A stretch of DNA of 64,000 nt. It comes from Pseudomonas sp. RSB 5.4 (GTDB taxonomy: Bacteria > Pseudomonadota > Gammaproteobacteria > Pseudomonadales > Pseudomonadaceae). Below the pieces are notes generated by a model. The model had not been told where the DNA came from. It worked only from the letters and a program-made list of their open reading frames with translations, and did no database searches. The stretch is taken from positions 992,001-1,056,000 of the forward strand of contig NZ_CP146986.1 of the NCBI RefSeq assembly GCF_037126175.1, given 5' to 3'. Positions 11,601 through 23,600 of the stretch are shown piece after piece (position 1 is the stretch's first letter; each line of letters begins with the position of its first letter). The translations under genes were made by a program, and so were the position numbers.

Positions 11601-14600
11601 CGCGACTGGTGGCTTACTTCACCGAACAGCCGCAGGTCGAAGCGCTGCCGGTGGGCGAGTTGCGTGCGCAACTGCTCAGCCGTTTGCCGGAGTACATGGT
11701 GCCGACGGCGTTCGTCAAACTCGCCGCGCTGCCGCTGACCGCCAACGGCAAGGTCGACCGCAAGGCCTTGCCGGCGCCGGATCTGGCGGCGCTGTTCACT
11801 CGCGAGTACGCAGCGCCCGAAGGCGAGGTGGAAACCGCGCTGGCGCAGATCTGGGCCGACGTGCTGCAGATCGAGCGGGTCGGGCGGCAGGATCACTTTT
11901 TCGAACTCGGCGGGCATTCGTTGCTGGCGATGCGCATGGTCTCGCAAGTGCGCCAGCGCCTGGGTGTCGAGCTGGCGCTGAGCGATCTGTTCGCCAATGC
12001 CGAACTGGCGGCGGTCGCGTCAGTGCTCAGCGAGGCGGGGCGCTGTGCGCAACCACAGATCGTGCCGGTACCGCGTGACGGCGCGTTGCCGCTGTCGTTC
12101 GCCCAGCAACGCCTGTGGTTCCTCGCGCAAATGGAAGGCGCCAACACCGCCTACAACATTCCCGTGGCCCTGCGTCTGCGTGGCCGTCTCGACGACGCGG
12201 CGCTGCAACGCGCACTGGCGCGGATCGTTGCCCGCCACGAAACCCTGCGCAGCCGCTTCGCCCAATTCAACGACGAAGCGCAGGTGCTGATTGCCCCGGT
12301 GGACACCGGTCTGCTGCTGCGGGTCGAAGACCTGCGCCAGCACCCGCAACCTGACGAAACCCTGCAGGCGCTGATTCAGGGCGAAGCCTCCGGGCCGTTC
12401 GACTTGCAGGACGATCCGTTGATTCGCGGGCGACTGGTACGTCTGGCCGACGATCACCATGTGCTGTTGCTGACCCTGCACCACATCATCTCTGACGGCT
12501 GGTCGATGGGTGTTTTGACCCGCGAACTGATGGCGCTGTATCAGGCGTTCAGTCATGGCCAGCCGGATCCGTTGCCGCCCCTGGCGCTGCAATACACCGA
12601 CTACGCGGTGTGGCAACGGCGCTGGCTCAGCGGCGAGGTGCTGCAACGCCAGAGCGAGTACTGGCAACAGACCCTCGCGGGTGCCCCGGCGCTGTTGATG
12701 CTGCCGACCGATCGGCCGCGCCCGGCGCAGCAGGACTATGCCGGCAGCAGCGTTGCCGTCGTGCTCGACGAGCGCTTGAGCGCCGGGCTCAAAGCCTTGG
12801 GTCAGCGCCACGGCGTGACCCTGTACATGACGCTGATGAGTGCCTGGGCAATGCTGCTCAGTCGCTTGTCCGGGCAGGCTGAAGTAGTGATCGGTTCGCC
12901 GGTGGCCAACCGCACCCGCGCCGAAATCGAAGGCCTGATCGGCATGTTCGTCAACACCCTGGCGCTGCGCATCGACACCTCCGGCGAGCTGAGCGTCGAA
13001 GCACTGCTGGCGCGGGTCAAGGCGCAAACCCTGCAAGCGCAGGCGCATCAGGATCTGCCGTTCGAGCAAGTGGTGGAAATCACCCGGCCCGTGCGCAGCC
13101 TGGCGCACAGCCCGTTGTTCCAGACCTTGCTCAGTTGGGATGGCCTCGAAAGCCCGGCGCTGGCCCTCGGCGAACTGACGCTGGAGGGCGTGGCCGAGCC
13201 GAGCCACTTTGCCAAGTTCGACCTGTCGCTGAGCCTCAGTGAGTCCAACGGCATCATTCGCGGAGCGCTGGAATACGCCACGGCGTTGTTTGACCAGAGC
13301 ACGGTCGAGCGCTTCACCGGTTACTTCCTGCGCCTGTTGCAGGTGATGGTCACCAACGATCAGGCAGTGCTGGAACACGCGCCGCTGCTGGCGCAGGAAG
13401 AACAGCAGCGCTTGCTGGTCGAGTTCAATGACACGGCGGTCGAGTACAACCTCGATCAGACCATTCATGGCTTGTTTGAAGCGCAAGTGGCGCGTTCGCC
13501 GCAGGCCATCGCCCTGCAAAGTGAGGCGCAGCGCCTGAGCTTTGCCGAACTCAATGCCCGGGCCAATCAACTGGCGCGGCACCTGCGTGAATTGGGCGTA
13601 GGGCCGGATGCGCGGGTGGCGATCTGCGTCGAGCGTGGTCTGGACATGGTGGTCGGGCTGCTGGCGATCCTCAAGGCTGGCGGCGGTTATGTGCCGCTGG
13701 ACCCGGCGTATCCGCTGGAACGTCTGGCCTACATGCTCGAGGACAGCGCGCCGCTGGCGGTGCTGGTGCAGGGTTCGACGCGTTCGTTGCTCGGTGAACT
13801 CGCCGTGCCGGTGATCGATCTGGATCAGCCGCACTGGCAAGCGCTGCCAGCGGAAAACCTGCAGGCCACTGAGCTGACCCCGAATCACACCGCCTACGTG
13901 ATCTACACCTCCGGTTCCACTGGACAACCGAAAGGCGTAATCAATGAACACAGCGGGGTAGTCAATCGCTTGCTGTGGATGCAGGACACCTATCAGCTGA
14001 CGGCAGCCGACACGGTGTTGCAGAAAACCCCGTTCAGCTTCGACGTCTCGGTCTGGGAGTTCTTCTGGCCGCTGATGACCGGCGCCCGATTGGTCATGGC
14101 CCGACCTGAAGGGCACAAGGATCCGCAGTACCTCAGCGAAATCATCGAACGCGAACACATCACCACGCTGCACTTCGTACCGTCGATGCTCGATGTGTTC
14201 CTCGCCCACGCCGACACCGCACGTTGCAGCAGCCTGCGGCAAGTCATGTGCAGCGGCGAAGCCCTGCCGGGCAGCGTGGTACGGCGCTTCAAGCAGCAAG
14301 TGCCCGCCAGCCAATTGCATAACCTCTATGGCCCGACCGAAGCCGCGGTGGACGTGACCGCGTGGAATTGCGCCGGGCCGCTGGAGCAAACGCCGGACAA
14401 CACGCCGATCGGCAAACCGATCGCCAACACCCGGATGTACATCCTCGATGCCCAGCAACAACCGGTGCCGCACGGCGTGGTTGGCGAGTTGTACATCGGT
14501 GGCGTGCAGGTGGCGCGTGGTTATCTGAATCGCCCGGAACTGAATGCCGAGCGCTTCCTCACCGATCCGTTCCAGAGCAATGGGCGGATGTACCGCACCG

Positions 14601-17600
14601 GCGACGTCGCCCGCTATCTGCCGGACGGCAATATCGAATACCTCGGCCGTAACGACGACCAGGTGAAGATCCGTGGTTTGCGCATCGAACTCGGCGAGAT
14701 TCAGGCGCGTTTGACCCAGATCGACAGCATTCAGGAAGCCGCTGTACTGGCCCGCGAGGACGTGCCGGGCGACAAGCGTCTGGTCGCTTACTACACCGGC
14801 GCACCGCTGGAAATTGAAACACTGCGCGGCCACTTGTTGGAAAATCTGCCGGACTACATGGTGCCCGCCGTATTCGTGCATCTCGATGCACTGCCGCTCA
14901 GCCCCAACGGCAAACTCGACCGCAAGGCGCTGCCGGCCCCCGATCTGGCGGCGCAGACCGCCCGTAAATACGAAGCCCCGGTCGGCGAAGTGGAAATCGC
15001 GCTCGCGCAGCTCTGGGCGGAACTGCTCAAGGTTGAGCGGGTAGGGCGCCACGACCATTTCTTTGAACTCGGCGGCCACTCGCTGCTGGCGGTGAATCTG
15101 GTGGCACGGATGCGTCGTGCCGGCCTGACCGCCGACATTCGCGTGCTGTTCAACCAGCCAACCCTGGCTGCACTGGCCGCTGCCGTGGGTGGCGAGCCCG
15201 AGGCCGAAGTCGCGGCCAACCTGATCACTGCGGACTGCACGCGCATCACCCCCGAGCTGTTGCCACTGGTGACGCTCGACCAGCCAAGCATCGACCGCAT
15301 CGTCGCCAGCATCCCCGGCGGCGTGGCCAACGTGCAGGACATTTACCCACTGGCGCCGTTGCAGACCGGCATCCTCTTCCATCACCTGTCCGCCGCACAG
15401 GGCGATCCGTACGTGTTGCAGGCGCAGTTTGCATTTGCCGATGAACAACGCCTGAACTCCTTCACTCAAGCCTTGCAGAACGTAATCCAGCGCCACGACA
15501 TCCTGCGCACTTCGCTGTTCTGGGACGGACTGCAAGACCCGGTGCAAGTGGTCTGGCGTGAGGCGCCGCTGGCGTGCGAATGCCTGGAACTGCATGACGC
15601 GGACGGCGATGTACTGGAGAAGTTGCGCCAGCGCTTTGACGCCGCGCAGTACCGCATGGCCGTCAATCAGGCGCCGCTGATGCGCGTGGTACACGCGCGG
15701 GATGCAGCCAATCAACGTGTGGTGGCGTTGCTGCTGTTCCATCACCTGGTGATGGACCACGTGGCGCTGGAGGTGCTGCAACACGAAATGCAGGCGTTCC
15801 TCAGTGGCCAGCCGCAGCGTCTGGCGGAACCGGTGCCGTATCGCAATTACGTGGCGCACAGCCGTGGCGCAATCAGTGATCAGGCGCATGAAGCGTTCTT
15901 CCGCGAAATGCTCGGTGACGTCAGCGAACCGAGCGCGCCGTACGGCCAGCACAGCATTGCCGAGGGCCACGCCGCAGAAGCACGACGGGTACTCGATCTC
16001 GATCTGAGTCAGCGCGTCAGGGCCAAGGCCCGGCGTCTGGGGATCAGCGCCGCGAGCCTGATGCATCTGGCCTGGGCGCAGGTGCTGGGAAAACTCTCCG
16101 GGCGTGACGCGGTGGTGTTCGGCACCGTGTTGCTGGGGCGGTTGCAGGCGGGCGAGGGCGCCGAGCGCGCGCTGGGGGTGTTCATCAACACCTTGCCGCT
16201 GCGCGTCGATCTCGGGCAACGCTCGGCGCAGGAAGCCGCGCTCACCACCCACCAACAGTTGAACGCGCTGCTGCAACATGAGCATGCGCAATTGGCACTG
16301 GCCCAGCGTTGCAGTGGTATGCCCGCCGGCACGCCGTTGTTCAGCACGCTGTTCAACTATCGCCACAGCGCAACTGCCGGCACGCCTTCCCCGGAGGCGG
16401 CGAACGCGTGGCAAGGCATGCAGTTGCTCAATACCCAGGAGCACACCAATTACCAGTTGAGCGTGAGTGTCGATGACCTCGGCGAAGGTTTCGGCTTCAC
16501 CGCACTGGCTGCCCCCGGCATTGATCCCGCACGCATCTGCGAGTACCTGCAGCGAGCGGTGAGCAACCTGCTGCAGGCACTGGAACAGACACCGCAAGTG
16601 AGCGTTGACCAGGTGTCGATCCTGGCGCCGGACGAACGCCGGCAATTGCTGGTCGAGTTCAACACCACCGAGCGGGAATACCCGCGTGCGCTGACCGTGC
16701 ACGCATTGTTCGAAAGGCAAGTGGCGGCAGATCCGCACGCCATCGCTGTCGTGCATCGCGGGCAAACGTCGAGTTATGGCGATTTGAATGATCGGGCCAA
16801 CCGCTTGGCCCACTACCTGATCGCTCAAGGCGTACAGCCGGGCGCTCATGTGGCGATCCTGCTGCCGCGCTCGCGGGAGCTGTTGCTCGCGCAGTTGGCG
16901 ATTGCCAAGTGCGCAGCGGCCTATGTGCCGCTGGACATCAACGCGCCGAGCGAGCGCCAGGCGTTCATGCTCGAGGACAGCCGCGCCGTGGCGTTGCTGA
17001 CCCTGCGTGGCGAAAACATCGACTATCCACTGCAGCGCATCGATCTGGATGCCCTGACGCTGAATGACCAGCCTGCGCACAACCCGAATCTGGCGCAGTC
17101 TTCGGAGTCGCTGGCGTACATCATGTACACCTCCGGTTCTACTGGCACGCCGAAGGGTGTGATGGTGCCGCACCGTGGCATCGCTCGCCTGGTGCTGAAC
17201 AACGGTTATGCCGATTTCAACCCGCAGGATCGCGTGGCGTTTGCGTCCAACCCGGCGTTCGACGCCAGCACCATGGACATCTGGGGGCCACTGCTCAACG
17301 GCGGACGCGTGGTGGTGATCGATCACCAGACCCTGCTGGATCCGCACGCGCTCGCTCGTGAATTGAGCGCCAGCGGCGCGACAATCCTGTTTGTCACCAC
17401 GGCGCTGTTCAACCAGTACGTGCAACTGATTCCGCAGGCCTTGAAAGGCTTGCGCATGGTTCTGTGCGGCGGTGAGCGTGGCGATCCGGCAAGCTTCCGC
17501 CGCTTGCGGGCCGAGGCGCCGCAGTTACGCATCGTGCATTGCTACGGCCCGACTGAAACCACCACGTACGCCACCACGTTTGAAGTGCACGAGGTGGCGG

Positions 17601-20600
17601 AAAATGCCGAAAGCGTGCCGATTGGCGGGCCGATCTCCAACACTCAGGTGTACGTGCTCGATGCGCACCAGCAGCCGGTGCCGATGGGCGTGACCGGCGA
17701 GTTGTACATCGGCGGGCAGGGCGTGGCCCTCGGTTACTTGAACCGTGCCGATCTGACGGCGGAAAAATTCCTGCCCGATCCGTTCAGCGACCGTCCGGGC
17801 GCGTTGCTCTACCGGACTGGCGACCTCGTGCGCTGGCTGGCGCCGGGGCAGCTCGATTGCATCGGACGCAATGACGATCAAGTGAAAATCCGTGGTTTCC
17901 GCATCGAACTCGGCGAGATCGAAAATCGTCTGCTGGGCTATCCGGGGATCAACGAAGCGGTGGTGCTCGCCCGGCGCGATGCCCAGGAACCGCTGCGGCT
18001 GGTGGCCTACTACACCGCGCACGACGGCACGCTGGACCTCGCCGACTTGCGTGAGCATTTGCAGGCGCAGTTGCCGGAATACATGGTGCCGAGTGCCTGG
18101 GTGCAGCTCGATGCCTTGCCGCTGAACAACAACGGCAAGGTTGATCGCAAAGCCTTGCCCGAACCGGATGCTGCGGCGTTGTTCACCCGTGAATACGTTG
18201 CGCCGCAAGGTGAACTGGAAACCGCGCTGGCGCAGATCTGGGCCGAGACCCTGCAAGTCGAACAGATCGGCCGCCATGACCACTTCTTCGAACTCGGCGG
18301 GCATTCGTTGCTGGCGATGCGCATGCTGTCGCAGGTGCGTCAGCGTCTCGGCGTCGAACTGCCCCTGAGCGAGTTGTTTGCCGATCCGCATCTCAGCGCG
18401 GTGGCTGAGGTGCTGAACCGTGCCGGGCGCAGCACGCTGCCGGAGATCGTCGCAGCGGCGCCTGATCAAGCGCTGCCACTGTCCTTCGCCCAGCAGCGCC
18501 TGTGGTTCCTCGCGCAAATGGACGGCGGCAACTCGGCGTACAACATTCCGCTTGGCCTGCGCCTGCGCGGGCAACTCGATGGCGAAGCGCTGCAACGCGC
18601 ACTGGCGCAGATCGTTGCGCGGCACGCCACCCTGCGCAGCCGTTTCGTCAGCATCGACGATCAGGCGCAGGTGGTGATTGCCCCGGTCGATAGCGGTCTG
18701 CTGTTGCCGATTGAAGACCTGCGCCAGGACCCGCAGGCCGAAGTCAGCGTGCAGGCGCTGCTCGCGCAGGAAGCCGCGAAAGCCTTCGATCTACAAAGCG
18801 ATCCACTGATTCGCGGACGCCTGATACGTCTGGCCGACGAGCACCATGTGCTGTTGCTGACCGTGCATCACATCGTCGCCGACGGTTGGTCGATGGGCGT
18901 GCTGACCCGTGAGCTGATGGCGCTGTATCAGGCCTTCAGTCACGGTCAGCCGGATCCATTGCCGCCGTTGACGCTGCAATACGGCGACTACGCGGTGTGG
19001 CAACGGCGCTGGCTCAGCGGCGAGGTGCTGCAGCGGCAAAGCGATTACTGGCAGCAGACCCTCGACGGCGCGCCGGCCTTGCTGACCCTGCCCACCGACC
19101 GTCCGCGTCCGGCGCAGCAGGACTTTGCCGGCAGCAGCGTCGAAGTACGGCTGGATGAGCGTCTGAGCGCCGGGCTCAAAGCCTTGAGTCAGCGTCACGG
19201 CGTGACCCTGTTCATGACCCTGATGAGTGCCTGGTCGCTGTTGCTGAGTCGTTTGTCCGGGCAGTCCGACGTGGTGATCGGCTCGCCGGTGGCCAACCGC
19301 ACCCGCGCCGAGATCGAAGGCCTGATCGGCATGTTCGTCAACACCCTGGCGCTGCGCATCGACACCTCGGGTGAACCGAGCGTGGCCACGCTGTTGGCGC
19401 GGGTCAAGGCGCGCACGCTGGAGGCGCAGGCGCATCAGGATCTGCCGTTCGAGCAAGTGGTGGAAATCACCCGGCCGGCGCGCAGTCTGGCGCACAGCCC
19501 GTTGTTCCAGAGCACGCTGAGCTGGGACAGCAGCGTCGGGCCGAACCTGGCGCTGGGCGATCTGAGTCTTGAAGGGGTGGCCGCGCCGGGCCGAGTGGCC
19601 AAGTTCGACCTGACCCTGACCCTGGGTGAGGTCAACGGGGTGATTCGCGGTTCGCTGGAATACGCTACGGCGTTGTTCGATCAATCGACCGTCGAGCGTT
19701 ACGTCGGCTACTTGCAGCGCCTGCTGGCGGCGATGGTCAACGATGAGCAGACAGTCCTGGAGCGGGTGCCGTTACTCGCCGAGTCTGAGCGTCAGCGCTT
19801 GCTCTACGACTTCAACGCCACCGCACGCGAATACCCGCAAACGCTGACCGTGCACGGGATTTTCCAGCAGCAGGCAGCGGCGCATCCGAAGGCGGTGGCG
19901 GCGGTGCATGGCGAGCATTCGTTGAGCTACTTTGAGCTGAACGCCCAGGCCAACCGTCTGGCGCATCACTTGATCAGGCAAGGCGTACAGCCGGGCGATC
20001 ACGTGGCGATCCTGCTGCCACGCTCGCTGGAATTGCTGGTGGCGCAACTGGCGATTGCCAAGTGCGCGGCCGCCTACGTGCCGCTGGACATCAACGCGCC
20101 GAGCGAGCGTCAGGCGTTCATGGTCGAGGACTGTCACGCGGCGGCGTTGCTGACCCTCAGCCGTGAAGTCATCGACTACGCTGCACCACGCATCGACCTC
20201 GACCGCTTGACCCTCAGCGGTCAGCCGACGCACAACCCGAACCTGGCGCAGTCCTCGGAATCGCTGGCGTACATCATGTACACCTCCGGCTCCACCGGCA
20301 CCCCGAAAGGCGTGATGGTCCCGCACCGCGCCATCGGCCGCCTGGTGCTGAACAACGGCTACGCCGATTTCAATGCGCAGGACCGCGTGGTGTTCGCCTC
20401 CAACCCGGCGTTCGACGCCAGCACCATGGACATCTGGGGGCCGCTGCTCAACGGCGGGCGCGTGCTGGTGATCGATCATCAGACCCTGCTTGATCCGAGT
20501 GCTTTCGGTCGTGAATTGAGCGCCAGCGGGGCGACGATCCTGTTCGTCACCACCGCGCTGTTCAACCAGTACGTGCAACTGATTCCGCAGGCGCTCAAAG

Positions 20601-23600
20601 GCTTGCGCATTCTGCTGTGTGGCGGTGAGCGCGGCGACCCGGCGGCGTTCCGTCGACTGCTGGCTGAGGCGCCGGCGCTGCGCATCGTGCATTGCTACGG
20701 ACCGACCGAAACCACCACTTACGCCACGACATTTGAAGTGCGTGAAGTGGCGGAAAACGCCGAGAGCGTGCCGATTGGCGCGCCGATCTCCAACACCCAG
20801 GTGTATGTGCTCGACACGCATCAGCAACCGGTGCCGATGGGCGTGACCGGCGAGTTGTACATCGGCGGGCAGGGCGTGGCGCTGGGTTACCTGAACCGCG
20901 CCGATCTGACCGCCGAGAAGTTCCTGCGCGATCCGTTCAGCGAGCAGCCGGGCGCGCTGCTGTATCGCACGGGCGACCTCGCACGCTGGCTGGCGCCGGG
21001 GCAGCTCGATTGCATCGGGCGCAATGACGATCAGGTGAAGATTCGCGGTTTCCGTATCGAACTGGGCGAAATCGAAAACCGCCTGCTCAACTGTCAGGGG
21101 ATCAAGGAAGCCGTGGTGCTGGCGCGCCGCGATGGTCAAGACATCACGCGTCTGGTGGCGTATTACACCGCGCACGCCGGCCGCCTGGACAGCGCCGATC
21201 TGCATGCGCAGTTGCTGGCACGACTGCCGGAATACATGGTGCCGACCGCGTGGGTGCAACTGGATGGGTTGCCGTTGAACAACAACGGCAAGGTCGACCG
21301 CAAGGCACTGCCAGCGCCGACCCAGGCAGCGATGCTCAGTCGGGTGTATGTCGCGCCGATCTCGGCGCTGGAACAACATTTGGCGCGGATCTGGGCTGGC
21401 TTGTTGCAGCTCGAACAGGTCGGTCGTCACGACAACTTCTTCGAACTGGGCGGGCATTCGTTGCTGGCAATGCGCATGCTGTCGCAGGTACGCCAGCAGT
21501 TGGGCGTCGAGCTGACACTCGCCGAGTTGTTCGCCAACCCCGAGCTGGCCGCCGTCGCCGAGGTGTTGAGCCGGGCGGGGCGCAGCACCTTGCCGGAGAT
21601 TTTGCCGGCGCCCCGCGATCAGCTATTGCCGCTGTCTTTCGCTCAGCAACGCCTATGGTTCCTGGCGCAGATGGACGGCGGCAACAGCGCCTACAACATC
21701 CCGGTCGGTTTGCGCCTGCGCGGTCGACTGGATGAAGACGCGCTGCAACGGGCACTGGCACGCATCGTCGCGCGTCACGAAACCCTGCGCAGCCGCTTCA
21801 GCCAGATCGACGATCAGCCGCAGGTGCGGATTCTGCCGGCCGACACCGGTTTGTTGCTGCCGGTAGAAGACCTGCGCCGGCACCCGCAGGCTGACAACGC
21901 CTTGCGCGGCCTGATCGAGGAGCAGGCCTGCGCATCCTTCAATCTGCAGCACGATGCGCTGCTGCGCGGACGTCTGGTGCGTCTGGCGGATGATCATCAT
22001 GTGCTGTTGCTGACGCTGCACCACATCATCGCCGATGGTTGGTCGATGGGCGTGCTGACCCGCGAGCTGGCCGCGTTGTATCAAGCGTTCAGCCGTGGCG
22101 AAGACGATCCGCTGCCGCCGCTGGCGCTGCAATACACCGACTACGCGGTGTGGCAGCGGCGCTGGCTCAGTGGCGAGGTGCTGCAGCGCCAGAGCGATTA
22201 CTGGCAGCAGACCCTGGCCGGTGCGCCAGCCCTGCTGACCCTGCCCACCGACCGTCCGCGTCCGCCACAGCAGGACTATTCCGGCAGCCGCGTCGACATG
22301 CTGCTCGATGAACAGTTGAGCGCCGGTTTGAAAGCCTTGTGTCAGCGTCGCGCGGTGACGCCGTACATGGTGATCATGAGCGCATGGGCGATGTTGCTCA
22401 GCCGCTTGTCCGGGCAGAGCGACGTAGTGATTGGTTCGCCAGTGGCCAACCGCACCCGCGCCGAGATCGAAGGCCTGATCGGCATGTTCGTCAACACCCT
22501 GGCGCTGCGCATCGATACCTCGGGCGAGCCGAGCGGCGAGACGCTGCTGGCACTGGTCAAGGCGCAGACTTTGGACGCTCAGGCACATCAGGATCTGCCG
22601 TTCGAACAAGTGGTGGACATCAGCAAACCAGTCCGCAGTCTGTCGCACAGCGCGTTGTTCCAGACCATGCTCAGTTGGGACAACAACGACGGTCCTAGCC
22701 TGACCCTCGGCGACCTGACCCTGGAAGGCGTGGCCGGCGACAGCCACTTTGTGAAATTCGACCTGTCGCTGAGTCTTGGCGATTCGCACGACGGCATTCG
22801 CGGCTCGCTACGCTATGCCACGGCCTTGTTCGATGAGTCGACGGTGCAGCGTTTTGTCGGCTACTTCCAGCGGCTGCTGGCGGCGCTAATCAACGACGAT
22901 CAGGCCGTGCTTGCGCAAGTGCCGTTGCTGGACCGGCAGGAGCAGCAGCGCTTGCTCGTCGACTTCAATGCCAGTGAGGTCGATTGTCCGTTGGAGCAGC
23001 CGCTGCACGGCTTGTTTGAAGCGCAAGTGCGGCGCAAACCGGACGCCATCGCGCTGCAATCCGCGCAAGGCAACCTGACCTACCGCGAGCTCAATCAGCG
23101 CGCCAATCGCTTGGCCCAGCACCTGCGCGCGCAAGGTGTGCAGCCGGATGCGCGGGTGGCGATCTGCGTCGAGCGCGGGCTGGATCTGGTGGTCGGTCTG
23201 CTCGGCATCCTCAAGGCCGGTGGTGCGTATGTGCCGCTGGATCCGGGGTATCCGGCGGAGCGTCTGGCGTACATGCTCAAGGACAGCGCGCCGACTGCGG
23301 TGCTGGTGCAGACCGCTACTCGCGGGTTGTTCGATGACTCTGCCGTGACGCTGATCGACCTGAATCAGGACACTTGGCAACACCTGCCGGATCACGACTC
23401 GCCAGTGCCGGGTCTCAGCGCCTCGAACCTCGCGTACATGATCTACACCTCGGGCTCTACCGGGTTGCCGAAAGGCGTGATGATCGAGCATCGCAGCGCC
23501 TGCAACATGGTGCATTGGGGTTCGCAGATTTCGCCGCCGACCGAACACGGCGCGCTGCTGCAAAAAGCGCCGTTCAGCTTCGACAGTTCGGTGTGGGAGA

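Noticed and set aside
12020..17425. 1801-codon open frame on the minus strand inside the terminal NRPS gene, and similar long antisense frames (1830-4109, 22886-26509, 519-1829)
   Set aside because: They mirror high-GC codon bias of the plus-strand NRPS, show low-complexity Arg/Gln/His-rich composition and no domain, while the plus strand has complete NRPS domains.
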